Source: Balanoglossus misakiensis
Lineage: Eukaryota > Hemichordata
Assembly (NCBI GenBank): GCA_040954595.2
Contig: CM082595.2
Span: 8,680,001 to 8,744,000, forward strand
DNA length: 64,000 bases
Reading direction: 5' to 3'
Positions 1 to 11,548 of the stretch are shown here, piece after piece (the first letter of the stretch is position 1; the number at the start of each line of letters is the position of its first letter). The translations under genes and the position numbers were made by a program. The notes beneath the pieces are model-generated. The model was not told where the DNA came from. It was given only the letters and a program-made list of their open reading frames with translations, and made no database searches.

Positions 1-1008
1 CACTACTTCATTTAAGTCATTCTGTTCTGCTTTGCTAAGCTCACCAATATCCATCTTGGATACGATGTCCTTCACAATGGATGAAGTTGTCTCATCCTCA
101 CAAGACAATCTCACTTGAACTGAGTTCTCATCAATCTGGTGAAATGTCACAGTCGGTTCCAAAGAAGCGGACCTAGCAACGCCGACCGGTGTACGGGGTT
201 GCAAATAAACATCGGCATCGCTGAAATTGGCAATGCTCAGGGGAACCCTGCCGTCGCGACCAACAGACACGTATGACGCTCCAAGGGCCAGTCCATTTCG
301 TAGCTCAGCCACATGGGTTTCATGTCTCTCTATTACGGCATAATGCACTTGTCCTTTAACAGCAGGCCGGACAGAGCCTTCAACAACGTTGATCGATCGA
401 GCCGGGACTAAAATAGGCTTCCTACCAGCAACGCGAACAAGGTGCACACCAGGGGGTGTTGCAATTGTCTCTTGATTCACTGCCAGTGGCCTATACATTT
501 CAACTGCATGTAAGAGTTTGATCTCACCATCGCTGGGTGATGATGACATCTTCTCGCGGTAGTCCTCACCGTATTTACAGACTAACCTCTGTCTAATATC
601 TCGCAGTACATTAGATCCAATCACGCCCGGAACTCTCCTTTTTCGGGCTTCAACAGGGGTGTTGACGGGATCTCGCACCACTAGGAATCCAAGGCCATCA
701 AACTTAATGTTGAATACAGTCACAGAAAGCTCCACATACCCGCTGTAGGGGATTTCCAACCCTTGCGAAGCCGTGATTGTGATGCACGAAGACACATCTA
801 CCAATTCCCCTTCCTGAGTCAAATGCTCCCTGAAGAATCGATCTGTTATAGTTGACACCTCTGCACCAGTATCAATCAAACACGTAGCCTCCACACCACC
901 TAACTTCACCATGGCTGTTGGACAATCGCCAATTGCCTTGAGTATGATTGAGCCTCCATTAGTCACAGTCTCGCCTACCACATGGCTCGCGGTAGTAGGC
1001 TTGGCTAG
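1..1008 (-). CDS. pol: pol N-terminus: retropepsin-like aspartic protease and linker (partial)
   Basis: This frame lies -1 relative to gag and stays open from the frameshift site at about 1008 to the window edge, roughly 336 codons. It has no ATG of its own at the right place, as expected for a product made by frameshifting. The protease active site is DTGA (bases 862-873) followed by EVSTI. A later GVIGSNVL stretch (about 607-630) matches the second conserved retropepsin motif, the hydrophobic-Gly element near the C-terminus. After it comes a linker of about 200 residues with the VPLSIAN-type segment seen before RT in gypsy-like elements. RT, RNase H and integrase must lie to the left, outside the window. 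The role is cleavage of the Gag-Pol polyprotein in the particle. Confidence 0.85.
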
Positions 1009-1014
1009 TTTAAC
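950..1014 (-). promoter_or_regulatory. -1 programmed ribosomal frameshift signal between gag and pol
   Basis: The last two sense codons of gag and the preceding base read G TTA AAC (1014-1008, minus strand), directly followed by the gag stop TAG (1007-1005). GTTAAAC is a slippery heptamer established in equine arteritis virus. A 7-nt spacer follows, then a 9-bp stem with one T-G wobble: 5' arm 1000-992 (GCCTACTAC), 3' arm 981-973 (GTGGTAGGC), 10-nt loop 991-982. Loop bases GAGCC can pair with GGCTC at 954-950, giving a possible H-type pseudoknot. Pol is in the -1 frame from this point. Function is inferred. Confidence 0.8.
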
Positions 1015-2102
1015 TTCTGAGTCTTGCCTTCCTCAGTAGAAGCAGTAGTATTTCCGCTGCTCTGACTGGGTTTCTTAGGACAAACTCGGCTCATATGACC
1101 AATAGCATCGCATCTCCAGCATCGTCTTTTACCATCTGCCGACACAGTAGGCTTTGATGTCTTTCTTTCGGTGTTTCTATTTTGTAACATTGCTGTTAAC
1201 AGCTCCAACTGCTTTTGCTGGGCTGCAACTTGCTCACCTTGTTTGATTATCAAGGCGCGCAAATCTTCTTCTGCTGTTACTTCACAGAGAACGGCACCAC
1301 GCTTTGTACGTGAACGCTTTTCGTTCCGTCCCATCAAGGCTATGACATGGTCTCTAGCGTCAAAGAAGGACAATTCAGGTTGGTCGGCATTCAAGCGTCT
1401 GAGTTCAGTCCGTATGTTGTCATCTAACACTGCCTCAGCCAGTCGATTCTTCAGTTGGCATTCCCTACCTGGTTTGAATGACGAATCCAACTGGATAATT
1501 CTATCATACAGATTCACCAGCTCTAGGGAACACGCTACCAAATCTTCACCATCCTTTTGGTGGTAAGCAAAAAAACGCTGTTGTAGTTGTGGCAGCGTAT
1601 CACCATCACCAAATACTTTCGTCAGTATGGAGAATATCTTGCCGGGATCTGAGCTTATGGTACTACCTCTACCCAATATTTCTCGTCGTGCTTTGCCAGA
1701 TAAGTTTTCAATCAAGAAAGCCGCTTGTTCATGACTGGTGAGACCTCTTGATGCAATTACGGCCTTTGCATCTTCGATCCAGTCCTCTATGGACAGTCCG
1801 GATTCTCCTTTTCCGTCAAATCTATCAATCTTTCTGTTCGGTGACACATATACCATACGAGCAGGTGTATTTCTATTGGCATAGCCAGCAGATGACTCAA
1901 GTGTTGGAAAGGGTTGATCTCTCTCTGAAATCAGTCTCTTAACTTCCCTCTCCGCCTGTCTTGCATCAGCAACTGCTGTTGCAGCTTCGTTATCTTTACG
2001 AGCTACTTCTGTCTTTAAACTTGCTATGGTATCCCGTAGTCGCTTCACATCCTGTTCAGTGACCTCGACTTTCTTTACTGCAGGGCTGGCCATTGTGAAC
2101 AT
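1005..2102 (-). CDS. gag: Gag (capsid-nucleocapsid) of the LTR retrotransposon
   Basis: The protein has 365 residues. Residues about 10-60 are rich in charged heptads (VKRLRDTIASLKTEVARKD) and probably form a coiled coil. Residues about 100-260 resemble the gypsy capsid: an IEDWIEDAKAVIASRG segment, LIENLSGKARREI, then helices ending near IALMGR. A single CCHC zinc knuckle, C-X2-C-X4-H-X4-C, sits at residues 328-341 (CWRCDAIGHMSRVC), followed by a basic and Ser/Thr-rich tail. The protein would form the particle shell and bind element RNA. Translation may begin at the first ATG (2102) or at codon 4, where the context is better (acaATGG). The stop at 1007-1005 abuts a slippery heptamer, so a fraction of ribosomes should continue into pol. 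Confidence 0.88.
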   Translation of the reverse strand: MFTMASPAVKKVEVTEQDVKRLRDTIASLKTEVARKDNEAATAVADARQAEREVKRLISERDQPFPTLESSAGYANRNTPARMVYVSPNRKIDRFDGKGESGLSIEDWIEDAKAVIASRGLTSHEQAAFLIENLSGKARREILGRGSTISSDPGKIFSILTKVFGDGDTLPQLQQRFFAYHQKDGEDLVACSLELVNLYDRIIQLDSSFKPGRECQLKNRLAEAVLDDNIRTELRRLNADQPELSFFDARDHVIALMGRNEKRSRTKRGAVLCEVTAEEDLRALIIKQGEQVAAQQKQLELLTAMLQNRNTERKTSKPTVSADGKRRCWRCDAIGHMSRVCPKKPSQSSGNTTASTEEGKTQKLN

Positions 2103-2274
2103 ATGACATTTACTTTAAAACAGTTCTGTAAGTCTGCAACACAGCAACACTTCTTAACTGGCACTACACAGTTTGAAACAGTTCAGCAACACAGTAAAAT
2201 ATCTTCCCATGCAACAGCACAGCACAGTCACATCTGAATACGGTCAGGGTCTTCAATGTGGAATGTCGATGAGG
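2103..2274 (-). other. Untranslated leader between primer-binding site and gag
   Basis: About 170 bases separate the primer-binding site from the first gag ATG. The stretch is rich in short CAACAC/AACAGTT-like repeats on the plus strand. It is the expected place for packaging signals, but none can be recognised from sequence alone. Confidence 0.55.
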
Positions 2275-2294
2275 GAATCCTGCCGACTACGCCA
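2275..2294 (-). other. Primer-binding site complementary to tRNA-Ser 3' end
   Basis: The minus strand reads TGGCGTAGTCGGCAGGATTC, complementary over 20 nt to the 3' end (including CCA) of animal tRNA-Ser of the type ending in GACTACG-CCA. It lies directly against the LTR, whose minus-strand end is ACA. This is where reverse transcription of the element would start. It is not a tRNA gene: only the acceptor and T-arm complement is present. Confidence 0.9.
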
Positions 2295-2829
2295 TGTGTA
2301 ACGTTGGTATAAAGATGCACACAGACAATATAGCTGGAGTCATCAATACCGGTTCTTTTATTCCCTATTCCACATTCATAAGGCAAGGACAAAGAGGAAA
2401 ACGAAAACCAGGAAGGAAAAGAAAACCTGTGTACAGAAAGTACAGAAAACATCTGTATAAATAATACAGCCGCATGTCAACACTTTGTTACAATCAACTA
2501 GTAATCACATTTTCCGCTGAGAAACCCAAATCACATGTAACTACAGGCAATACAACAACAAATTCAATATATATTGCTGCATCAGAGAGATGGCGTGCTG
2601 AGCAATGGGTAGACTGGATGACTACATCATTACAGTTGCAGTATAACAATAAAAGAGATTTGTTGATGCTTTCCAATAATACACGAAACTCACCCTGACA
2701 GGATGCAACCTGTGTCTGTGGCTTTGTATAATTCTCTGCACTGTCGCACTAAAACACCTGTTTAGATAGTAAACGGCAATGTAAGTGTCTCGCAAAACTA
2801 CAGAGCCTTTCCGCCAGTACATGTAAACA
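2295..2829 (-). repeat. 5' LTR of the retrotransposon (outer edge uncertain)
   Basis: The inner edge is firm: on the minus strand the LTR ends in TTACACA directly before the primer-binding site. The outer edge is not fixed, because the partner LTR is outside the window. Two minus-strand TG starts fit: TGTTTACATG at 2829 (LTR 535 bp, with a TATACAAA-like box near 2728) and TGTCAGGGTG at 2699 (405 bp). The first is preferred because its start mirrors the end better. A poly(A) signal lies inside the LTR. Confidence 0.6.
2357..2362 (-). promoter_or_regulatory. Poly(A) signal AATAAA in the LTR
   Basis: The minus strand reads GGAATAAAAG about 65 bases before the LTR end, the usual place for the R-region polyadenylation signal of a retroelement transcript. 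Confidence 0.6.
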
Positions 2830-3330
2830 TAAAATCAAATTGATGTGGTTTCGCTAAAATGTATGCTGATGAAACTACCAAAAAATGCCTTTACCAATGG
2901 AATAGCTATGACTGGGGGTCATTTTATGAGAAGTATAAGACTCGGTTTTATGTCAACAATAACACGAAATATCAAAGTTTGCAAAAAATACTGCAGCGAC
3001 AACGGTCGCAACTGAACAGTAAACACTTGTCTGTGCGTCGACCATCTGATGTGCACGTACGCTGGCATCAAACGATGTATACTAGAAACTTTCAAAAATT
3101 GTATGAAAAAGTATTCAAAAAAACTCCAAATATAACACGGGGACGCTTACCAAGCAGGGACTCATGCAGATCTACTACACGATGTGGCACAAGCGCTCGA
3201 TTTTCTGATAAAATGACGAGCAACAATTTCAGTGGGCGCTCAAGAATCAGAGCATTCCCATTTTTGTGAAATGCGCATGCGCAAGCCAAATTGCGCCCTC
3301 AAACATATGAGTGGTCAAAATCGCAGCCTT
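2830..3330. other. Unassigned stretch between LTR and satellite A
   Basis: No gene is recognised. A plus-strand frame of 136 codons (2859-3269) and a shorter minus-strand frame are open, but neither shows a known domain or low-complexity signature, and both could be chance. A perfect palindrome TGCGCATGCGCA at 3272-3283 matches the NRF-1 binding consensus. It lies about 50 bases before satellite A begins. Confidence 0.4.
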
Positions 3331-4069
3331 ACATGCATATGGGGATTTCAAGTTGATGATAAATCCCTGGGTTAATACGTGTCCAAAAGCACTGTACTTT
3401 GACATTGCTAATGTAACGATGACATTGAATATGATTCTTTGCATCAGGGTAAATGGCGTAGCAAGCTTTATGATGCATCAGGGTAGATAGTGATGCAAAC
3501 ACTTCACTTTGACATGGGTATTAAATGCATATGGGGATTTCAGGTTGTTGAAAAATCTGTGGGTTAATACGTGTCGAAAAGCACTGTCCTTTGACATTGC
3601 TAATGCAATGATGACATTGAATCTGATTCTTTGCATCAGGGTAAATGGCGTAGCAAGCTTTATGATGCATCAGGGTAGATAGTGATGCAAACACTTTACT
3701 TTGACATGGTTGTAAAATGCCTACAGGGGGATTTAAAGTTGTCTGTAAATCCCTGGGTTAATACGTGTCCAAAAGCACTGTACTTTGACATTGCTAATGC
3801 AACGATGACATTGAATCTGATTCTTTGCATCAGGGTAAATGGCGAAGCAAGGTTGATGATGCATCAGGGTAGATAGTGATGCAAGCTCTGCACTTTGACA
3901 TGGGTATAAAATGCCTACTGGGGGATTTAAAGTTGTCTGTAAATCCCTGGGTTAATACGTGGCGGAAAGCACTGTACTTTGACATTGCTAATGCAACGAT
4001 GACATTGAATCTGATTCTTTGCATCAGGGTAAATGGCGAAGCAAGGTTGATGATGCATCAGGGTAGATA

Positions 4070-5191
4070 GTGATGCCAGCTCTGCACTTTGACATGGGTA
4101 TAAAATGCCTACTGGGGGATTTAAAGTTGTCTGTAAATCCCTGGGTTAATACGTGGCGGAAAGCACTGTACTTTGACATTGCATATGCAATGGTGACATT
4201 GAATGGGATTCTTTGCATTAGGGCAAATGGCGAAGCAAGCTCAATGATGCATCAGAGTAGATGGTGATGCAAACTCTGCACTTTCACATGGGTATTTAAT
4301 GTTAAATGTAAATCCATAGGTTAATACGTGGCCAAAAGCACTCTAATTTGACATTGCTAATGCAACGATGACATTGAATCTGATTCTTTGCATCAGGGCA
4401 AATGGCGAAGCAAGGTTGATGATGCATCAGGGTAGATAGTGATGCAATCGCTTCAATTTGACATGGGTATTAAATGCATATGGGGATTTCAAGTTGATGA
4501 TAAATCCCTGGGTTAATACGTGTCCAAAAGCACTGTACTTTGACATTGCTAATGCAACGATGACATTGAATCTGATTCTTTGCATCAGGGTAAATGGCGA
4601 AGCAAGGTTGATGATGCATCAGGGTAGATAGTGATGCAAGCTCTGCACATTGACATGGGTATAAAATGCCTACTGGGGGATTTAAAGTTGTCTGTAAATC
4701 CCTGGGTTAATACGTGGCGGAAAGCACTGTACTTGGACATTGCATATGCAATGGTGACATTGAATGGGATTCTTTGCATTAGGGCAAATGGCGAAGCAAG
4801 CTCAATGATGCATCGGAGTAGATGGTGATGCAAACTCTGCACTTTCACATGGGTATTTAATGTTAAATGTAAATCCATAGGTTAATACGTGGCCAAAAGC
4901 ACTCTAATTTGACATTGCTAATGCAACGATGACATTGAATCTGATTCTTTGCATCAGGGCAAATGGCGAAGCAAGGTTGATGATGCATCAGGGTAGATAG
5001 TGATGCAATCGCTTCAATTTGACATGGGTATTAAATGCATATGGGGATTTCAAGTTGATGATAAATCCCTGGGTTAATACGTGTCCAAAAGCACTGTACT
5101 TTGACATTGCTAATGTAACGATGACATTGAATCTGATTCTTTGCATCAGGGTAAATGGCGTAGCAAGCTTTATGATGCATCAGGGTAGATA
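4070..5191. repeat. 561-bp tandem duplication inside satellite A
   Basis: The block from about 4070 recurs 561 bases later from 4631 with only scattered differences. Examples are the monomer pair starting at 4071 and 4632 and the shortened monomers at 4265 and 4826. The similarity fades after about 4600 and 5160. The equivalent block further right (from 6719) is present once, so this is a local three-monomer duplication within one higher-order repeat copy. Confidence 0.75.
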
Positions 5192-8100
5192 GTGATGCAA
5201 ACACTTCACTTTGACATGGGTATTAAATGCATATGGGGATTTCAGGTTGTTGAAAAATCTGTGGGTTAATTCGTGTCGAAAAGCACTGTACTTTGACATT
5301 GCTAATGCAATGATGACATTGAATCTGATTCTTTGCATCAGGGTAAATGGCGTAGCAAGCTTTATGATGCATCAGGGTAGATAGTGTTGCAAACACTTCA
5401 CTTTGACATGGGTATAAAATGCCTACAGGGGGATTTACAGTTGTCTGTAAATCCCTGGGTTAATACGTGTCCAAAAGCACTGTACTTTGACATTGCTAAT
5501 GCAACGATGACATTGAATCTGATTCTTTGCATCAGGGTAAATGGCGAAGCAAGGTTGATTATGCATCAGGGTAGATAGTGATGCAAGCTCTGCACTTTGA
5601 CATGGGTATAAAATGCCTACAGGGGGATTTAAAGTTGTCTGTAAATCCCTGGGTTAATACGTGGCGGAAAGCACTGTACTTTGACATTGCATATGCAATG
5701 GTGACATTGAATGGGATTCTTTGCATTAGGGCAAATGGCGAAGCAAGCTCAATGATGCATCAGAGTAGATGGTGATGCAAACTCTGCACTTTCACATGGG
5801 TATTTAATGTTAAATGTAAATCCATAGGTTAATACGTGGCCAAAAGCACTCTAATTTGACATTGCTAATGCAACGATGACATTGAATCGGATTCTTTGCA
5901 TCAGGGCAAATGGCGAAGCAAGGTTGATGATGCATCAAGGTAGATATTGATGCAATCACTTCACTTTGACATGGGTATTAAATGCATATGGGGATTTCAA
6001 GTTGATGATAAATCCCTGGGTTAATACGTGTCCAAAAGCACTGTACTTTGACATTGCTAATGTAACGATGACATTGAATATGATTCTTTGCATCAGGGTA
6101 AATGGCGTAGCAAGCTTTATGATGCATCAGGGTAGATAGTGATGCAAACACTTCACTTTGACATGGGTATTAAATGCATATGGGGATTTCAGGTTGTTGA
6201 AAAATCTGTGGGTTAATACGTGTCGAAAAGCACTGTCCTTTGACATTGCTAATGCAATGATGACATTGAATCTGATTCTTTGCATCAGGGTAAATGGCGT
6301 AGCAAGCTTTATGATGCATCAGGGTAGATAGTGATGCAAACACTTTACTTTGACATGGGTGTAAAATGCCTACAGGGGGATTTAAAGTTGTCTGTAAATC
6401 CCTGGGTTAATACGTGTCCAAAAGCACTGTACTTTGACATTGCTAATGCAACGATGACATTGAATCTGATTCTTTGCATCAGGGTAAATGGCGAAGCAAG
6501 GTTGATGATGCATCAGGGTAGATAGTGATGCAAGCTCTGCACTTTGACATGGGTATAAAATGCCTACTGGGGGATTTAAAGTTGTCTGTAAATCCCTGGG
6601 TTAATACGTGGCGGAAAGCACTGTACTTTGACATTGCTAATGCAACGATGACATTGAATCTGATTCTTTGCATCAGGGTAAATGGCGAAGCAAGGTTGAT
6701 GATGCATCAGGGTAGATAGTGATGCCAGCTCTGCACTTTGACATGGGTATAAAATGCCTACTGGGGGATTTAAAGTTGTCTGTAAATCCCTGGGTTAATA
6801 CGTGGCGGAAAGCACTGTACTTTGACATTGCATATGCAATGGTGACATTGAATGGGATTCTTTGCATTAGGGCAAATGGCGAAGCAAGCTCAATGATGCA
6901 TCAGAGTAGATGGTGATGCAAACTCTGCACTTTCACATGGGTATTTAATGTTAAATGTAAATCCATAGGTTAATATGTGGCCAAAAGCACTCTAATTTGA
7001 CATTGCTAATGCAACGATGACATTGAATCTGATTCTTTGCATCAGGGCAAATGGCGAAGCAAGGTTGATGATGCATCAGGGTAGATAGTGATGCAATCAC
7101 TTCAATTTGACATGGGTATTAAATGCATATGGGGATTTCAAGTTGATGATAAATCCCTGGGTTAATACGTGTCCAAAAGCACTGTACTTTGACATTGCTA
7201 ATGTAACGATGACATTGAATCTGATTATTTGCATCAGGGTAAATGGCGTAGCAAGCTTTATGATGCATCAGGGTAGATAGTGATGCAAACACTTCACTTT
7301 GACATGGGTATTAAATGCATATGGGGATTTCAGGTTGTTGAAAAATCTGTGGGTTAATACGTGTCGAAAAGCACTGTACTTTGACATTGCTAATGCAATG
7401 ATGACATTGAATCTGATTCTTTGCATCAGGGTAAATGGCGTAGCAAGCTTTATGATGCATCAGGGTAGATAGTGTTGCAAACACTTTACTTTGACATGGG
7501 TATAAAATGCCTACAGGGGGATTTAAAGTTGTCTGTAAATCCCTGGGTTAATACGTGTCCAAAAGCACTGTACTTTGACATTGCTAATGCAACGATGACA
7601 TTGAATCTGATTCTTTGCATCAGGGTAAATGGCGAAGCAAGGTTGATTATGCATCAGGGTAGATAGTGATGCAAGCTCTGCACTTTGACATGGGTATAAA
7701 ATGCCTACAGGGGGATTTAAAGTTGTCTGTAAATCCCTGGGTTAATACGTGGCGGAAAGCACTGTACTTTGACATTGCATATGCAATGGTGACATTGAAT
7801 GGGATTCTTTGCATTAGGGCAAATGGCGAAGCAAGCTCAATGATGCATCAGAGTAGATGGTGATGCAAACTCAGCACTTTCACATGGGTATTAAATGAAT
7901 ATGGGGATTTCAAGTTGATGATAAATCCCTGGGTTAATACGTGTCCAAAAGCACTGTACTTTGACATTGCTAATGCAACGATGACATTGAATCTGATTCT
8001 TTGCATCAGGGTAAATGGCGTAGCAAGCTTTATGACGCATCAGGGTAGATAGTGATGCAAACACTTCACTTTGACATGGGTATTAAATGCATATGGGGAT

Positions 8101-11100
8101 TTCAGGTTGTTGAAAAATCCCTGGGTTAATACGTGGCTGAAAGCACTGTACTTTGACATTGCATATGCAATGGTGACATTGAATGGGATTCTTTGCATTA
8201 GGGCAAATGGCGAAGCAAGCTCAATGATGCATCAGAGTAGATGGTGATGCAAACTCTGCACTTTGACATGGGTATTAAATGCATATGGGGATTTCAGGTT
8301 GTTGAAAAATCTGTGGGTTAATACGTGTCCAAAAGCATTGTACTTTGACATTGCTAATGCAATGATGACATTGAATCTGATTCCTTGCATCAGGGTAAAT
8401 GGCGAAGCAAGGTTGATGATGCATCAGGGTAGATAGTGATGCAATCACTTCACTTTGACATGGGTATTAAATGAATATGGGGATTTCAAGTTGATGATAA
8501 ATCCCTGGGTTAATACGTGTCCAAAAGCACTGTACTTTGACATTGCTAATGTAACGATGACATTGAATCTGATTCTTTGCATCAGGGCAAATGGCGAAGC
8601 AAGGTTGATGATGCATCAGGATAGATAGTGATGCAATCACTTCACTTTGACATGGGTATTAAATGCATATGGGGATTTCAGGTTGTTGAAAAATCTGTGG
8701 GTTAATACATGTCCAAAAGCACTGTACTTTGACATTGCTAATGCAACGATGACATTGAATCTGATTCTTTGCATCAGGGTAAATGGCGTAGCAAGCTTTA
8801 TGACGCATCAGGGTAGATAGTGATGCAAACACTTCACTTTGACATGGGTATTAAATGCATATGGGGATTTCAGGTTGTTGAAAAATCTGTGGGTTAATAC
8901 GTGTCCAAAAGCACTGTACTTTGACATTGCTAATGCAATGATGACATTGAATCTGATTCTTTGCATCAGGGTAAATGGCGTAGCAAGCTTTATGACGCAT
9001 CAGGGTAGATAGTGATGCAAACACTTCACTTTGACATGGGTATAAAATGCCTACAGGGGGATTTAAAGTTGTCTGTAAATCCCTGGGTTAATACGTGTCC
9101 AAAAGCACTGTACTTTGACATTGCTAATGCAGCGATGACATTGAATCTGATTCTTTGCATCAGGGTAAATGGCGAAGCAAGGTTGATGATGCATCAGGGT
9201 AGATAGTGATGCAAGCTCTGCACTTTGACATGGGTATAAAATGCCTACAGGGGGATTTAAAGTTGTCTGTAAATCCCTGGGTTAATACGTGGCTGAAAGC
9301 ACTGTACTTTGACATTGCATATGCAATGGTGACATTGAATGGGATTCTTTGCATTAGGGCAAATGGCGAAGCAAGCTCAATGATGCATCAGAGTAGATGG
9401 TGATGCAAACTCTGCACTTTGACATGGGTATTAAATGCATATGGGGATTTCAGGTTGTTGAAAAATCTGTGGGTTAATACGTGTCCAAAAGCATTGTACT
9501 TTGACATTGCTAATGCAATGATGACATTGAATCTGATTCTTTGCATCAGGGTAAATGGCGAAGCAAGGTTGATGATGCATCAGGGTAGATAGTGATGCAA
9601 TCACTTCACTTTGACATGGGTATTAAATGAATATGGGGATTTCAAGTTGATGATAAATCCCTGGGTTAATACGTGTCCAAAAGCACTGTACTTTGACATT
9701 GCTAATGTAACGATGACATTGAATCTGATTCTTTGCATCAGGGCAAATGGCGAAGCAAGGTTGATGATGCATCAGGATAGATAGTGATGCAATCACTTCA
9801 CTTTGACATGGGTATTAAATGCATATGGGGATTTCAAGTTGATGATAAATCCCTGGGTTAATACGTGTCCAAAAGCACTGTACTTTGACATTGCTAATGT
9901 AACGATGACATTGAATCTGATTCTTTGCATCAGGGTAAATGGCGTAGCAAGCTTTATGATGCATCAGGGTAGATAGTGATGCAAGCTCTGCACTTTGACA
10001 TGGGTATAAAATGCCTACAGGGGGATTTAAAGGTGACTGTAAATCCCTGGGTTAATACGTGGCGGAAAGCACTGTACTTTGACATTGCATATGCAATGGT
10101 GACATTGAATGGGATTCTTTGCATTAGGGCAAATGGCGAAGCAAGCTCAATGATGCATCAGAGTAGATGGTGATGCAAACTCTGCACTTTCACATGGGTA
10201 TTTAATGTTAAATGTAAATCCATAGGGTAATACTTGGCCAAAAGCACTCTAATTTGACATTGCTAATGCAACGATGACATTGAATCTGATTCTTTGCATC
10301 AGGGCAAATGGCGAAGCAAGCTTTATGATGCATCAGGGTAGATAGTGATGCAAACACTTCACTTTGACATGGGTATTAAATGCATATGGGGATTTCAAGT
10401 AGATGATAAATCCCTGGGTTAATACGTGTCCAAAAGCACTGTACTTTGACATTGCTAATGCAACGATGACATTGAATCTGATTCTTTGCATCAGGGTAAA
10501 TGGCGAAGCAAGGTTGATGATGCATCAGGGTAGATAGTGATGCAAGCTCTGCACTTGAACTTGGGTATAAAATGCCTACAGGGGGATTTAAAGGTGACTG
10601 TAAATCCCCAGTTTAATACGTGGCGGAAAGCACTGTACTTTGACATTGCTAATGCAATGGTGACATTGAATGTAATTCTTTGCGTTAGGGCAAATGGCGA
10701 AGCAAGCTCAATGATGCATCAGAGTAGATGGTGATGCAAACACTTCACTTTGACATGGGTATTAAATGCATATGGGGATTTCAAGTTGTTGAAAAATCCG
10801 TAGGTTAATACGTGGCGGAAAGCACTGTACTTTGACATTGCTAATGCAATGGTGCCATTGAATGTGATTCTTTGCATTAGGGCAAATGGCGAAGCAAGCT
10901 TTATGATGCATCAGAGTAGATGGTGATGCAAGCTCTGCACTTTGACATAGGTTTTCAATGCATATGCATGGGTATTTAAAATTGACTGTAAATCCCTGGG
11001 TTAATACATGGCCAAAAGCACTGTAATTGCTAATGCAACAGTGATTTTAATTCTGATCTTTTGCATCAGGGTAAATGGCGAAGCAAGCTTGATGATGCAT

Positions 11101-11548
11101 CTGGGAAGATGGTGTTTCAAGCCCTTCACTTTGACATTGGAATATAATGCATAAGTGGATTTAAAGTTGATTGTAAATGCCCAGTTTAATACGTGTCCAA
11201 AAGCACTGTACTTTGACATTGCTAATGCAACGATGACATTGAATCTGATTCTTTGCATCAGGGCAAATGGCGAAGCAAGGTTGATGATGCATCAGGGTAG
11301 ATAGTGATGCAATCACTTCACTTTGACATGGGTATTAAATGCATATGTGGATTTCAAGTTGATTGTAAATGCCCAGTTTAATACGTGTCCAATTGCACTG
11401 TACTTCGACATTGCTAATGCAACGATGACATTGAATCTGATTCTTTGCATCAGGGCAAATGGCGAAGCAAGCTCAATGATGCATCAGAGTAGATGGTGAT
11501 GCAAGCTCTGCACTTTGACATAGGTATTTAATGCATATGCATGGGTAT

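Larger units (their letters stand above)
1..2829 (-). mobile_element. Ty3/gypsy-like LTR retrotransposon, 5' portion
   Basis: Read on the minus strand, the order is LTR, primer-binding site, leader, gag, -1 frameshift signal, protease and the start of pol, which then leaves the window at position 1. Gag and about 1 kb of pol have no internal stop, so this copy is probably recent. A capsid-like gag with one CCHC knuckle followed by a retropepsin in the -1 frame fits a Ty3/gypsy element. The tRNA-Ser primer recalls the Mag lineage, but the RT and integrase that would settle the family are outside the window. The 3' LTR and target-site duplication cannot be seen. Confidence 0.88.

Noticed and set aside
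1171-1566. Plus-strand ORF of 131 codons opposite gag
   Set aside because: It is the antisense shadow of the gag coding sequence.
2275-2294. tRNA-Ser gene fragment
   Set aside because: Only the complement of the 3' acceptor and T-arm is present, and it abuts an LTR end, so it is a primer-binding site.
2859-3269. 136-codon ORF as a host gene
   Set aside because: No domain, signal or codon bias is recognised and opposite-strand frames are also open; it is kept only as a note in the unassigned region.
3682-10734. 64-65 codon ORFs in satellite A as genes
   Set aside because: The same frame recurs because the monomers are near-identical; the frame length equals the monomer length. No domain or start context supports translation.
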